The notes beneath the pieces were generated by a model. The model did not search any database. It worked only from the letters and a program-made list of their open reading frames with translations, and was not told where the DNA came from. 63,270 nt of DNA from BD2-11 clade cluster bacterium bin43 (GTDB lineage Bacteria; Gemmatimonadota; Gemmatimonadetes; Longimicrobiales; Gaopeijiaceae): positions 1 through 63,270 of the forward strand of contig MPMR01000024.1 in assembly GCA_002238605.1 (NCBI GenBank). The letters run 5' to 3'. Of the stretch, positions 29,546 to 39,504 are shown in pieces. The translations under genes were made by a program, and so were the position numbers. How positions within the stretch are numbered: position 1 is the stretch's first letter; each line of letters begins with the position of its first letter.

Positions 29546-31624
29546 ATGTCTGATTCCGAACAGAACCGACCCGATTCCGGCAGCAGGTTCTCCCGGCTTT
29601 CGCGCACCGCCTCGTTCTGGATTCTGCTGGCGCTCGTGCCGCTCCTCTTCATACAGCTCTTCGGATCGGGCGGCAACGCGGGCGTCGAGTTCACCTACAC
29701 CGAGTTTCGCGAGCAGCTTGCGTCCGGGAACATTCGCGAGGTGACGATCGTCGATTCGCGTAGCGTCGAGGGCGAGCTGCGCACCCCGGTGAACCGTGAC
29801 GGCGAAGACATGAGCCGCTTCGTCTCCATGCTTCCGGGCGAGGTCACGGACGGGCTGCTCGAGGAGCTTCAGGCGCGCAACGTCGTCATCAGGGCGAGGC
29901 CCGCGAGGGTCCCGGTCATGGAGCGGGTGTTCGCGTTTCTCCCTTGGATCCTCATGGCGGGCATCTGGATCTGGTTCGTGCGCAGCCTCCAGAGCGGGGG
30001 CAACCGGGCCTTCCAGTTCGGCCGCTCCAAGGCCAAGCTCATCTCTCCCGATACCCCCAAGGTGACGTTCGAGGATGTCGCGGGCGCGGACGAGGCCAAG
30101 GACGAGCTTCAGGAGGTCATCGAGTTTCTGAAGGATCCGCAGCGCTTCGTGCGCCTCGGCGGCCGTCTTCCCAAGGGCGTGCTCCTTGTGGGCCCCCCGG
30201 GCACCGGCAAGACGCTTCTGGCGCGGGCGGTGGCGGGCGAGGCCGCGCGTCCCTTCTTTCAGATGTCGGGCTCCGATTTCGTCGAGATGTTCGTGGGCGT
30301 GGGCGCCTCGCGCGTACGCGATCTCTTCGAGCAGGGGAAGTCGCACGCGCCCTGCATCATCTTCGTGGACGAGATCGATGCGGTGGGCCGTCACAGGGGC
30401 GCAGGCTTGGGCGGCGGACACGACGAGCGCGAGCAGACGCTGAACGCGCTGCTGGTGGAGATGGACGGCTTCGAGTCCAACGACGGAGTGATCCTGCTGG
30501 CGGCCACCAACCGGCCGGACGTGCTCGACCCCGCGCTGCTTCGCCCCGGCCGCTTCGACCGGCAGGTCGTGGTGGACTCTCCGGACATCAAGGGCCGGGA
30601 GGGCATCCTGGGCGTTCACGCGCGCAAGCTGCCGCTCGCCGAAGACGTGGATCTGTCCGTCATCGCCCGGGGCACCCCCGGACTGTCGGGCGCGGATCTG
30701 GCCAACGTCTGCAACGAGGCGGCCCTCGTCGCCGCGCGCGAGGGCGCCGACCGGGTCGCCATGGTCCACTTCGAGAAGGCCAAGGACAAGGTCATGCTGG
30801 GGGCGGAGCGCAAGAGCCTGGTGCTGACCGAATCCGAGCGCGTACTGACCGCGTGGCACGAGGCGGGCCATGCCGTGCTGGGGCTGCGCATCCCCGGCCT
30901 CGACCCCGTGCACAAGGTCACGATCGTCCCCCGCGGGCGCGCCCTCGGACTAACCGCGAGCCTGCCCGAGGAGGACCGGCACTCCTACACGAAGGATTGG
31001 CTGGAAGGGCAGCTGGTGATGCTGTTCGGGGGACGCGTGGCCGAAGAGATGCGCTTCGGCCCGACCAAGGTGACGACAGGGGCCGGCAACGACATCGAGC
31101 GCGCCACCACCATGGCCCGCCGCATGGTGACCCGCTTCGGCATGTCCGAGCGGGTGGGCCTGATGGCGGTCGGGGACTCGGAACAGGAGATCTTCCTGGG
31201 GCGTGAGCTGGTCCAGCGCCGCGAGGTGTCGGAACACACCGCGGAGCTGGTCGACAGCGAGGTAAAGCGGCTTCTGGACAGCGCGCATGATCGCGCCCGC
31301 GTGCTGCTTGAGGAGCACAAGGACCTGCTCGAGACCATCGCCGATGCGCTGCTCGAACGCGAAACCCTGGGTCGCGGCGAAATCGAGCTGCTCGACCAGG
31401 GGGAGCCGCTGCCGCCCATGTCGCGCGAGGAGCCGCCGATGCCGGGTGGGGAAAACGGAAGCGAGCCGCCCGAAACCGGCGACCAGCGCGACGGTGCGGC
31501 GGCGCCGGTATCCGGGAGCAGTCCGGATCCCCTCCGCGAGCCGGAGGAGGCCGTTCCGGTTTCCTCCGCGCGCGTCGACGGCCCCACGGCCCGAACGAGG
31601 GGCTCGCACGCGAACGAGCCTTGA
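29546..31624 (+). CDS. ftsH: ATP-dependent zinc metalloprotease FtsH
   Basis: Membrane-anchored AAA+ protease degrading membrane and regulatory proteins. Two transmembrane segments ([17 protein letters not shown] and [15 protein letters not shown]) flank a periplasmic domain. The Walker A is GPPGTGKT (about residue 215), Walker [12 protein letters not shown], the second region of homology RPGRFDRQV, and the zinc site HEAGH (about residue 438). The 692-aa length includes an acidic, Pro/Glu-rich C-terminal tail of about 70 residues that may be lineage-specific. No good ribosome-binding site is seen; a palindrome sits there instead. Confidence 0.95.
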   Translation: MSDSEQNRPDSGSRFSRLSRTASFWILLALVPLLFIQLFGSGGNAGVEFTYTEFREQLASGNIREVTIVDSRSVEGELRTPVNRDGEDMSRFVSMLPGEVTDGLLEELQARNVVIRARPARVPVMERVFAFLPWILMAGIWIWFVRSLQSGGNRAFQFGRSKAKLISPDTPKVTFEDVAGADEAKDELQEVIEFLKDPQRFVRLGGRLPKGVLLVGPPGTGKTLLARAVAGEAARPFFQMSGSDFVEMFVGVGASRVRDLFEQGKSHAPCIIFVDEIDAVGRHRGAGLGGGHDEREQTLNALLVEMDGFESNDGVILLAATNRPDVLDPALLRPGRFDRQVVVDSPDIKGREGILGVHARKLPLAEDVDLSVIARGTPGLSGADLANVCNEAALVAAREGADRVAMVHFEKAKDKVMLGAERKSLVLTESERVLTAWHEAGHAVLGLRIPGLDPVHKVTIVPRGRALGLTASLPEEDRHSYTKDWLEGQLVMLFGGRVAEEMRFGPTKVTTGAGNDIERATTMARRMVTRFGMSERVGLMAVGDSEQEIFLGRELVQRREVSEHTAELVDSEVKRLLDSAHDRARVLLEEHKDLLETIADALLERETLGRGEIELLDQGEPLPPMSREEPPMPGGENGSEPPETGDQRDGAAAPVSGSSPDPLREPEEAVPVSSARVDGPTARTRGSHANEP

Positions 31625-31688
31625 CCGGCGGGAGGCGGCACCCGCCCGCCCGAATGCAATCCTGGTCCGCTTACGCGTCTGAGACGAC

Positions 31689-32519
31689 ATGAGCATCGGG
31701 GACCTGTTCGCGCTGTTCGCGCCCGGCTGGCTCGATATCCTCGAGATCCTCATCGTCGCGGCGCTGCTGTACCGCATCCTGCTGTTCATCCAGCGCACCC
31801 GGGCCATGCAGATCCTGCTGGGCGGGCTTCTGATCGCCGGGATCTACGCCCTCGCGCGCCTGCTGGGACTCGACCTCATGCGGTCGATCATGGAGGCGGT
31901 CTTCCAGTACGGCGCCATCGCCGCGCTGGTCGTCTTCCAGCCGGAGATTCGCTCCACCCTCGCCCGGCTGGGTCAGGCGCGCATGCTGCAGCTGTTCAGC
32001 CGGCTCGAGGAAAGCCAGGTGGTGGAGGAGATCGCGGGCGCGGTCGAGCGCCTTTCGGACATGAAGATCGGCGCGCTGCTCGCCGTCGAGGGAGAGGTCG
32101 GGCTCGACGAATACGCCCAGAGCGGCAGCCGCCTGCAGGCACGGGTCTCCCGCGAGATCCTCGGCGCCATCTTCACTCCCAATTCGCCCCTCCACGACGG
32201 GGCCGCGATCATCTCGGGCGACACCATCAAGGCGGCGGGGGCGATTCTGCCGCTCAATCGCGCACCGGTTCCGGACCGGACGCTGGGCACCCGGCATCGC
32301 GCGGCCATCGGGCTCAGCGAGGAGACCGACGCGGTGGTGGTGGTGGTCAGCGAGGAGTCGGGCCGGGTTTCGGTGGCGAGCGGGGGGATGCTCCGCAAGG
32401 GAGTGGACGGAGCCGGCCTGCGGGAAGCCATCGCGCGGGCGGGCCCAAGGCGCACGGAGAACCGGGAGGCCGGGGGCAGCGCCGGCCGGGCCCTGGCGCG
32501 GGCCCTGCGCCTGCCCTGA
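31689..32519 (+). CDS. cdaA: diadenylate cyclase CdaA
   Basis: Membrane-bound enzyme making cyclic di-AMP from two ATP, a messenger for potassium, osmotic and wall homeostasis. Three N-terminal transmembrane helices (about residues 10-90) precede the DAC domain. The catalytic motifs are LHDGAAII and GTRHRAAIG. The 276-aa length fits. The usual CdaR regulator and GlmM are not adjacent; here it follows ftsH after 64 bases. The tail is Arg/Ala-rich. Confidence 0.93.
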   Translation: MSIGDLFALFAPGWLDILEILIVAALLYRILLFIQRTRAMQILLGGLLIAGIYALARLLGLDLMRSIMEAVFQYGAIAALVVFQPEIRSTLARLGQARMLQLFSRLEESQVVEEIAGAVERLSDMKIGALLAVEGEVGLDEYAQSGSRLQARVSREILGAIFTPNSPLHDGAAIISGDTIKAAGAILPLNRAPVPDRTLGTRHRAAIGLSEETDAVVVVVSEESGRVSVASGGMLRKGVDGAGLREAIARAGPRRTENREAGGSAGRALARALRLP

Positions 32520-32522
32520 ATC

Positions 32523-33749
32523 CTATCCCGCGAAGCGGATGCGGAAGATGCGGTTGCCCGCGTCGTCGGAGACGAGCAGCGCGCCGTCCGGCGCCTGCAG
32601 CACGTCCACGGGGCGGCCCCAGACTTCCTTCTCTTCGTCGTCGCGGACGATGAATCCGGTCAGGAAGTCCTCCGGCGGACCGGAAGGGCGTCCGTCCTCG
32701 AACGGGATGCGCACCACCGAATAGCCCCTCAGATCGAGCCGGTTGATGGATCCGTGCAGCGCCACGAAGGCGTCGTGGCGGTACTCCGTGGGAAACCCCT
32801 CCCCGGTGTGGAATACCATCCCCAGCGGGGCCGCGTGGGCCGGGAGCAGGACGTCGGGCACGAGGGTCTGCGCCACCAGGTCCGGCCGCGCCCCGTTCAG
32901 GATCGGCTCCGGGTTGGGTCCGATGTACGCGTACGGCCATCCGTAGAAGCCGCCCTCCTCCACCGAAGTGACGTAGTCCGGCGCCAGGTCGTCGCCCAGG
33001 TGATCCCGCTCGTGCACCGCCGTCCAGAGTTCGCCGGTGACGGGATGGAACGCGAGCGCAACCGGATTGCGCAGCCCGCCCGCGAACACCCGATGTCCCG
33101 AGCCGTCCGGCCGGTACTCGTTGATGGCGGCCCGGCGCGGGTCCGAGCCCGGCATGGCGTTGGTGGCCGAGCCGACGGCCACGAACATCCGCTCGCCGCC
33201 CGGGGCGAAGATCACGTTGCGGGTCCAGTGGTTGAAACCGATGGTGCGGCTGACGTCGATGCCCAGGCGCTCGGCGGTGTCGTAGTCGAGGGCGTCGCTG
33301 CTGACCGGCAGATCGACGACGTGTTCGGGCGGGCCCTCAGCGCGGGTCTGGCCCGGCGTGTAGCGAAAACGCACCACCGCGTCGTTGTTGCCCACGTACA
33401 GGTAGCCTTCGTGGAAGGCGATCCCGGACGGCCGCAACAGTTCCCCGGCGAAGGTCTCCCGGTGTTCGACCACGCCGTCGCCGTCGCCGTCGCGCAGCAG
33501 CGTGATCGTGCCGCTCCGGCTCTCCGCCACGAAGACATCTCCGTTGGGCGCAAGCGCAAGACGCCGGGGGCCGGGGAGCTCCTCGGCGAAGACGTTGACG
33601 CGAAAGCCGTCGGGAACCGAGAGCGTCGCCCCTTCCGGACGCTCCACGATGCTCGGGATGGCCCGGTTCCAGGGGGTCTCGAAGGGTTCGGGCAGCTGCT
33701 GGGGCGCAGCCAGCAGCGGCAGCAGGGAAAGCGCGGCCAGCGAAATCAT
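32523..33749 (-). CDS. secreted sorbosone/glucose dehydrogenase-like beta-propeller
   Basis: Exported PQQ-dependent-sugar-dehydrogenase-type propeller (GSDH/sorbosone family). The N-terminus MISLAALSLLPLLAAPQQ is a signal peptide. Propeller repeats include GPRRLALAPNGDVFVAESRSG, LLRPSGIAFHEGYLYVGNND, GFNHWTRNVIFAPGGERMFVAVGS and GRPVDVLQAPDGALLVSDDAGN. The GFNHW histidine and the Asp-Gly-Asp-Gly-Asp loop could contribute to cofactor or Ca2+ binding. The oxidised substrate is unknown. The frame is open further upstream, but only this ATG gives a signal peptide at the N-terminus. It is convergent with cdaA. Confidence 0.82.
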   Translation of the reverse strand: MISLAALSLLPLLAAPQQLPEPFETPWNRAIPSIVERPEGATLSVPDGFRVNVFAEELPGPRRLALAPNGDVFVAESRSGTITLLRDGDGDGVVEHRETFAGELLRPSGIAFHEGYLYVGNNDAVVRFRYTPGQTRAEGPPEHVVDLPVSSDALDYDTAERLGIDVSRTIGFNHWTRNVIFAPGGERMFVAVGSATNAMPGSDPRRAAINEYRPDGSGHRVFAGGLRNPVALAFHPVTGELWTAVHERDHLGDDLAPDYVTSVEEGGFYGWPYAYIGPNPEPILNGARPDLVAQTLVPDVLLPAHAAPLGMVFHTGEGFPTEYRHDAFVALHGSINRLDLRGYSVVRIPFEDGRPSGPPEDFLTGFIVRDDEEKEVWGRPVDVLQAPDGALLVSDDAGNRIFRIRFAG

Positions 33750-34029
33750 GAGAGGCTCGGGGATGAGGGGGGGCGAACGGACATCCTGAGTATAGCTCCG
33801 CAACTCCGCCTGCGGCGATGCACGAGGCCCAGGGCGATACTCCATGGGCCCCTTCACACGGGCGCGCACCGAATGAGAATCGGCGCGCTGTGCCGCCCAG
33901 GTCGAACATGCGGCCCGCACGCAGGGTAACAGGACGATCCGATACGCCGCACAATGGACGTCCCGTCAACCTTTCGTCCCGGCCGCGCGTCCTGGAAGGG
34001 ACAGCCACGTTCCCGGAGAGCCATCGCCC

Positions 34030-35865
34030 ATGACTCATTGCCCAACCGGCCTCGCGAGAGGCATCGGTCTTGCCGCCGTCCTCATCTGCCTCGCCACGCC
34101 GCTGCCGGCCCGCGCCGCCCAGGAAGAGGCGGCAAGCCCCGAAGCCGATTCGATCGCGCTGCTCGAGGAGGCGAAGCAGGTACAGAAGGAATTCGAGCGC
34201 CATCGGGAGCAGCGGCTTCCTCCTGAATGGAGCGGTTTCGGAGGCCAGTGCGATGCGCTCGTCGGCCGGCTTTGCCTCCGGCACGGGGACGGGGAAGCGC
34301 CCCCGGTGGAGCCCGCTCCGCTCGAGGTCGAGATGGCGCGCATGGATATGCTCCGGACGCTCGGCCGCATCGCTTCGCGCATCCCGCGCGACAGGTGGGT
34401 GCTGGGACAGCGCGTCTTTTACCTGCGGGAACAGGGGGAGTTTCTCCGGGCCGAAGCCCTGACGGGGCGCTGCCACCCCGACGACGAGTGGTGGTGCCTG
34501 GCGCTCAAGGGGTACCTGCTTCAGTCGCAGGGAAGGAGCATCGAAGCGGAAGCCGTCTTCCGCGACGCCATCCCGCGGATGCCCGAGGAGGAGCGGGAAC
34601 GATGGCTGGCGCTCGACTATCTCCTGGACGAGGAAGCGCGCGAGCTCTTCGAGGATGCGGATGCCGAGGAGCAGGGGGCGCTCCGCGAACAACTCTGGCT
34701 GCTCGCGGATCCCCTCTACCTGGTGGAGGGCAACGACCGCGAGGCGGAGCAGTACGCCCGCCGCACGCTGATTCGCATCCGGGAAGCGGCGGAGAACGCC
34801 TTCGACCTCCCCTGGGAGAAGGACCTGGAGGAGCTGGTCGCCCGCTACGGAGGCGAGGTGGGATGGGAGCGCGGAAAGGCGGCGCCCCCCTCGGCCATTC
34901 TGCAGGACAACCGTTTCATCATCGGGCGTCACCATCCGCACGGGCGCGAGTTCATGCCCGCGGGAACGTTCCTGCAGGATCCGACCGGAGTCCCCGTACG
35001 CGCATGGGAGATCGAGGACCGGGCTCCGTGGACCGGCTACGCCGCCTGGTACGCGCCCATCATCACCACCATGGACGCGCAGGTGGCGCGCTTCCGCCGG
35101 GGCGACTCCCTCCTGGTGGTGGCGGGCTACCAGCCGCCCCCGCGGCCCGAGGAGGCTCCCCGGCCGACGGTGCGCGAAACCGCTCCCGGGGCCGATCCCT
35201 TCGCCGCCTTTGCCGCCCCCCCGCCCCCGCCCCCCGTGAGGGCCGGCGCCGTGGAATCGGGGGTGTTCGTGCTGACCCCGGAGGGCGAGCGGGTCGTCGA
35301 CCAGCGTGGCACCGCGCGCGAGGGCGTGGTCACCGCACGGGTTCCCAACGGCGGCTACATCTTCGGCCTGGAGGTCCTGGAAGACGCCGACGAGCGCGGC
35401 TGGCGGGTGCGCGGCGGGGTGCGCCAGGAGGATCTGCCGTTCGGGCTCGCGGCCATATCCGACGTGGTGTTGCTCGACCCGGACGGCGATCTGCCGGAAA
35501 GCCTGGACGAAGCGCTGCCCCGGGTGCTGGGGTCAACCCGCGTGCGCTCGGGAGAGGCGTTCGTGGCGGGCTGGGAGGTCTACGGGCTCCAGACCGGCGA
35601 GAGCGCGATCGTCGGCATCACCATGCAGGACGCGAACCCCGGCCTGCTCGAACGGGCGACGCAGTTTCTGCGCCTCACCACCCCGGAAGCACCGCTCGAG
35701 TTGAGCTGGGAGGAAGCCGGACCGGACCAGCTGGGCACGGTCTTCCGCGCCATCCAGCTTACGCTCCCGGAGGTCGAAGCCGGCGAGTACGACCTGATCC
35801 TGACCGTGCAGCTGCCCGGGCGGACCCCGATCGATGTCACGACCCGCCTGATCGTGGACGGGTAG
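34030..35865 (+). CDS. large secreted protein of unknown function
   Basis: A 611-aa exported protein; residues 1-35 form a signal peptide ending near ARAAQEE. The middle (about 100-260) is helical and repeat-like, TPR-type in look (FLRAEALTGRC, AEAVFRDAIPRM). Around residues 265-345, LEELVARYGGEVGWERG is mildly reminiscent of GWxTD-domain proteins. A Pro-rich linker (APPPPPPVRAG) precedes a C-terminal half of beta-sandwich character ending LPGRTPIDVTTRLIVDG. I do not recognise a family with confidence. It stands alone, divergent from the propeller gene. Confidence 0.7.
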   Translation: MTHCPTGLARGIGLAAVLICLATPLPARAAQEEAASPEADSIALLEEAKQVQKEFERHREQRLPPEWSGFGGQCDALVGRLCLRHGDGEAPPVEPAPLEVEMARMDMLRTLGRIASRIPRDRWVLGQRVFYLREQGEFLRAEALTGRCHPDDEWWCLALKGYLLQSQGRSIEAEAVFRDAIPRMPEEERERWLALDYLLDEEARELFEDADAEEQGALREQLWLLADPLYLVEGNDREAEQYARRTLIRIREAAENAFDLPWEKDLEELVARYGGEVGWERGKAAPPSAILQDNRFIIGRHHPHGREFMPAGTFLQDPTGVPVRAWEIEDRAPWTGYAAWYAPIITTMDAQVARFRRGDSLLVVAGYQPPPRPEEAPRPTVRETAPGADPFAAFAAPPPPPPVRAGAVESGVFVLTPEGERVVDQRGTAREGVVTARVPNGGYIFGLEVLEDADERGWRVRGGVRQEDLPFGLAAISDVVLLDPDGDLPESLDEALPRVLGSTRVRSGEAFVAGWEVYGLQTGESAIVGITMQDANPGLLERATQFLRLTTPEAPLELSWEEAGPDQLGTVFRAIQLTLPEVEAGEYDLILTVQLPGRTPIDVTTRLIVDG

Positions 35866-35949
35866 GGCGTAGTGGGACCCGGGCGCCGGAGCGGCTCGCC
35901 GCCTGCCGCCTTCCCGCGGATGGAGTGAGCCGTCGTCCAAGCGCTCCCG

Positions 35950-36600
35950 TCAGTCGTCCCGACGCACGGATGTGATCCTCACGGGCGGCGTAAGAGCCTG
36001 TGCCTCATAGGGCTGCATCTGGATCGCGCGCACCACGTCCATTCCGCTCACCACCTGTCCGAACGCCGCGAATCCCTGGAGGTCGGGGTTGCGGTTGCCG
36101 CCGAAGTCCAGCGACGGCTGATCGTTGATGCAGAAGAAGAAGCTGGAGGTGGCGCTGTCGGGTTGTCCGCGCGCCATCGAGATGGCGCCGTCGACGTGGC
36201 GCAGCCCGGTGACCGAGGTGCGCTCCATGGGGATCGGATCGAAGCCCTGCTCGCCGAACTCCTCGTTCACGCTCGCCTGAATCACCTCGATGCGGACGGT
36301 GTCGTTGGGCTGGTTATCCATCGTGACCGTGCGATGGAACTGGCCGCCATCATAGTGGCCGGCGTCCACGTAGCGCAGGAAGTTGGCGGAGGTGCCGGGT
36401 GCGTTCTCGGTGTCGATGTCCACCTCGATGTCGCCGAACTCGGTGGAGATGACGACCCGCACCATGCCGGTCTGAGCGGACTCCTGAGCGTCCTCTCCGG
36501 CTTCCGCAGCCTCCTGTGCGGCCTCATCGCCGGACTGGGCGCAGGCGCCGACGGCGATCAGAAAGACGGCGATGGTCGACGCGAGTATTCCCTTGGGCAT
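35950..36600 (-). CDS. cyclophilin-type peptidyl-prolyl isomerase lipoprotein
   Basis: Predicted periplasmic, lipid-anchored proline isomerase. The N-terminus ends in the lipobox VGACAQ, followed by an acidic Ala/Glu-rich linker. The cyclophilin core starts VVISTEFGDIEVDID, with FLRYVDAGHYDGGQFHRTV, GAISMARGQPDSATSSFFF and FAAFGQVVSGMDVV. The catalytic arginine position is the Arg of FHRTV. The 216-aa length is usual. It is convergent with the 611-aa gene. GGAGG precedes the ATG. Confidence 0.9.
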   Translation of the reverse strand: MPKGILASTIAVFLIAVGACAQSGDEAAQEAAEAGEDAQESAQTGMVRVVISTEFGDIEVDIDTENAPGTSANFLRYVDAGHYDGGQFHRTVTMDNQPNDTVRIEVIQASVNEEFGEQGFDPIPMERTSVTGLRHVDGAISMARGQPDSATSSFFFCINDQPSLDFGGNRNPDLQGFAAFGQVVSGMDVVRAIQMQPYEAQALTPPVRITSVRRDD

Positions 36601-36696
36601 GGGTCGAACCTCCTGTGGATCGGGTCGTTGCGGGAACCACGATGATACGGCGGGGAGTGACGCCGAGCCAGCGGCGCGAATCGGAGGGGCGTCTCT

Positions 36697-36756
36697 GATT
36701 TCACCACCAGATGACCGATTTCACCATTGCCCTCGGCTGGGCGCCTGGGCTAGGGT
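36697..36756 (+). promoter_or_regulatory. direct-repeat operator-like site and weak promoter
   Basis: GATTTCACCA occurs at 36697-36706 and again at 36717-36726, exactly 20 bases (two helical turns) apart. TTGCCC at 36727-36732 and TAGGGT at 36751-36756, separated by 18 bases, form a weak promoter directly after the second copy. This resembles an activator site upstream of the small membrane-protein gene. Confidence 0.35.
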
Positions 36757-36786
36757 TAATCTCACCTGCAGCCCGGGAGCGCGTTC

Positions 36787-37014
36787 TTGGACCGAAACCA
36801 GTGGACGATGATCGGCGGATTCACGGGTCTGGCGGTGATGCTTCTGACCTTGATGCTTTCGCTTCGGCACGATGTTGAGCGGTTGTCCATCCGGATCGAC
36901 GATTTGTCCGAGCGGGTATCGCGAATCGAGGCGCGGGTTTCCCGGATCGAGGGACTGCTCGAAGGGCTGACGATGCGTCCGGACTCGCCGCTCCGCACCC
37001 CCGGCGTCCAGTAG
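36787..37014 (+). CDS. small membrane-anchored coiled-coil protein
   Basis: A 75-aa protein with one N-terminal membrane segment (GFTGLAVMLLTLMLSL) and a heptad-like coiled coil with repeated R-I-(D/E)-x-L units (LSIRIDDLSERVSRIEARVSRIEGLLEGL). The start is the TTG at 36787, preceded by GGGAG at 36775-36779; an in-frame ATG at 36808 is the alternative. Function unknown; it is probably a small scaffold. It is convergent with the amidohydrolase gene. Confidence 0.6.
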   Translation: MDRNQWTMIGGFTGLAVMLLTLMLSLRHDVERLSIRIDDLSERVSRIEARVSRIEGLLEGLTMRPDSPLRTPGVQ

Positions 37015-37017
37015 AAG

Positions 37018-38499
37018 CTACGGCGCCTGCCATCTGCCGCGGCGCAGAAGTTCCCCGCTGCCCGCCCCGGCCAGAATCTCTCCGCCCTCGTACACGACCT
37101 CGCCCCGGCGCAGCGTCATCACGGGCCACCCCGTGACCTCCGTCCCGGCGTACACCGAGAAGCCGGTCCCGGAGAACATGTCCTCGTCGCGTATGGTGCG
37201 CGTCTCGTCCGGATCCCAGAGGACGATGTCGGCATCCGAGCCCACGGCGATCGTGCCCTTGCGCGGATAGAGCCCGAAGAGCTTGGCGGCGTTGGTCGAG
37301 GTTACGGCCACGAAGCGCTCCTCGGAGATGCGTCCCTGGACCACGCCCTCGGAATAGAGCATGGGCCGCACCACCTGGAGGTTGTTCAGGCCGGCCCGGT
37401 GCCGGCTGATGGTCTGCGACGGGTCCATCTTCTCGTCACGCCGATAGGCGACATGGTCGGTGCCGAGCACGTGCACGGATCCGCTGGCGATGCCCGCCCA
37501 CAGCGCGTCCTGATCGCGCTGTCCGCGAAGCGGCGGCTGCCCCACGTAGAGCCCGCGGTCGGGGCCCTCGAAGCGCTCCCGGGTGAAGTGGAGGTAGATG
37601 GGCCGGGTCTCGACGAAGACGCCGAGCCCCCGATCCTGGGCAGCCTGCAGCACCCGCAGCGCGCCTTCGGAGGAAACGTGGACCGCGTAGATCGGCGCCC
37701 CGGTGGCCTCGGCCATGGCGACCGCGCGCTGGGTGGCCACCACCTCGCCGACCACGGGCCGGCTGTCCGGGAAGTACTCGAGCGAGGTGCGACCCGCGGC
37801 GGTGAGTTCGGCGACCGCTCGCGCGAGGATGGGCCCGTCCTCGCAGTGCACCATGGTCAGGATGCCGGCGCGCCCCGCCGCGTCCATGGTCGCCATGTAG
37901 CCGCGCACCTCGGCGTCGAAGTTGGCCCGCACCATGAAGATCTTGGTGCTGGTCTGGCCGGTCTCGTCGGCCAGGGTGGTCATCTGGCCTTCCTGGGCGG
38001 CGGGGTCGTTGATGCCCGCGTGCAGGATGACGTCCGCAATCGCCTGTTCGCGGATGAGCGCCGCCTCGCGCTCGATGGCCTGGGCGAGCGTCCGCCCCTC
38101 GGCCGGGAAGGCGAAGTTGGAGATGGTGGTGATGCCCCCCGCCAGGGCCGCCTGCGACCCGGTGCGGTAGTCGTCGCGGCGGCTGCCGCCCAGGTGGACG
38201 TGCGGGTCCACGCCGCCCGGCATGATGAGCAGCCCGGTGGCGTCGATCGTGCGTGCGCCCGCTCCCTCGGGCAGCCCGCTGCCGATCTCCACGATGGTCC
38301 CGTCCCGCACCCGCACGTCCGCGTCGAACCGCCCCTCCGAGGTGACCACCGTGCCCCCGCTGATGAGGATTTCCTGCGCGGCAAGGCCGGACGCGAGCGG
38401 TCCCGCCGCCAACAGGCCGGCCGACAGGGCGGCGGGGAGAAGCATTCCGGGTGAAAACAGGGCTCGGATGCGGGTGGGGAGGCTCAGCAGGCGGGTCAT
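37018..38499 (-). CDS. exported dihydropyrimidinase/hydantoinase-like amidohydrolase
   Basis: Binuclear metal hydrolase of cyclic amides (hydantoins, dihydropyrimidines) or a relative. The N-terminal hydrophobic segment (LLPAALSAGLLAAGPLASGLAAQE) is an export signal, unusual for this normally cytosolic family. Metal ligands are seen as DPHVHLGG, the lysine of STKIFM (the expected carboxylated lysine), VHCEDG, YAVHVSSEG and LGTDHVAY. NNLQVVRPMLYSEGV and LFGLYPRKGTIAVGSDADIVLWD complete the match. The ATG at 38499 is chosen because GGAGG lies seven bases upstream. The length is 493 aa. Confidence 0.88.
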   Translation of the reverse strand: MTRLLSLPTRIRALFSPGMLLPAALSAGLLAAGPLASGLAAQEILISGGTVVTSEGRFDADVRVRDGTIVEIGSGLPEGAGARTIDATGLLIMPGGVDPHVHLGGSRRDDYRTGSQAALAGGITTISNFAFPAEGRTLAQAIEREAALIREQAIADVILHAGINDPAAQEGQMTTLADETGQTSTKIFMVRANFDAEVRGYMATMDAAGRAGILTMVHCEDGPILARAVAELTAAGRTSLEYFPDSRPVVGEVVATQRAVAMAEATGAPIYAVHVSSEGALRVLQAAQDRGLGVFVETRPIYLHFTRERFEGPDRGLYVGQPPLRGQRDQDALWAGIASGSVHVLGTDHVAYRRDEKMDPSQTISRHRAGLNNLQVVRPMLYSEGVVQGRISEERFVAVTSTNAAKLFGLYPRKGTIAVGSDADIVLWDPDETRTIRDEDMFSGTGFSVYAGTEVTGWPVMTLRRGEVVYEGGEILAGAGSGELLRRGRWQAP

Positions 38500-38656
38500 G
38501 GCGTCCTCCGGGACGGCGGGTCGGCGTTGCGGGACACGATAGCCGAGCCTGACGCGCGACCGCCAGAGAGCGCCGGCCGCTGGCCCGGTGATGCGAGCGG
38601 GACGGCGGCGTCGCGGCGTCTCGGCGGCCGGTGGCTCGACGGCGGTGCCGTGGCGG

Positions 38657-39352
38657 CTACCCTGGAACGATCTCCCCGACCCCTTCGAATACGGCCCGCG
38701 GCGCATACACGGCGAACTCCTCCGCCGGCGTCGTCCCCGTCAGAACCGCGACGAATCCCATGCCCGCGTCCCGCGCGGCCTTCGCGTCCACCTCCGAATC
38801 ACCTACGAAGACGCAGTCACCGGTCGCGATGCCCAATGCCCCGCCCGCTCTTAGCAGGCCGTCGGGGGCGGGTTTGGGCCGGGGCACGTCGTCACTGCCG
38901 ACGACCACATCGACCAATGCCCGCAATCCATCCCGCTCCAGGGCCTCCTCGACCCGGCGCCGGTACTTGGTCGACACCACACCGAGGCGGTATCCGGCGC
39001 CGTGAAGCCTCCAGAGCACCCGGCGCGCGCCGGGCAGAAAGACGGTGCCGGCGACCATCACCTCGTCCGCCTTCCTCGTGAAGTGCCCGAGGAACTCCTG
39101 CCCCCGTGGCTTCCACTCCTCGCCGGCGAGACGCCCGAGCGCCGTGACGAGGTCGAGGCCGATGGTCCGGCGGATCTCGTTCTCCGGGGCAGGCGGAAGC
39201 CCCAGGCGGGACAACGCGTGATTCATGCAGACCATGACGGCCCCGGATGAGTCCGCGAGCGTAAAATCGAAGTCGAAAAGGACGGCGCGGGCGTCCGCGA
39301 CGGCGGGGTGTATGGCGGATCTGGTCTGCATGCGATCGGCGTTGTCGGCCAT
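38657..39352 (-). CDS. HAD-family phosphatase (phosphoglycolate phosphatase-like)
   Basis: Haloacid dehalogenase superfamily hydrolase. Motif I is VLFDFDFTLADSS, with Phe in place of the usual Gly after the first Asp-x-Asp element (DFDFT instead of DFDGT), a mild oddity. Motif II is GVVSTKYRRR, motif III the lysine in PRPKPAPDG and motif IV FVGDSEVDAKAARDAGM. The cap domain is helical. The 231-aa length is typical of Gph-like enzymes; the true substrate is unknown. The ATG at 39352 is preferred over an in-frame ATG seven codons later. Confidence 0.86.
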   Translation of the reverse strand: MADNADRMQTRSAIHPAVADARAVLFDFDFTLADSSGAVMVCMNHALSRLGLPPAPENEIRRTIGLDLVTALGRLAGEEWKPRGQEFLGHFTRKADEVMVAGTVFLPGARRVLWRLHGAGYRLGVVSTKYRRRVEEALERDGLRALVDVVVGSDDVPRPKPAPDGLLRAGGALGIATGDCVFVGDSEVDAKAARDAGMGFVAVLTGTTPAEEFAVYAPRAVFEGVGEIVPG

Positions 39353-39504
39353 GGGCCTTCGGGGAACCTCGGGTTGAGGAGGGAAGATAACGCGTATCGG
39401 CCGCGTGGTTGCCCGGGCGCACCCCGGAAGTAGCTTCAGGATTGCAGGCGGCGAACGGAAGTTGGCCGCGTCTGCATCTCCGGCAGAAACAGGAGGATGA
39501 CGCG

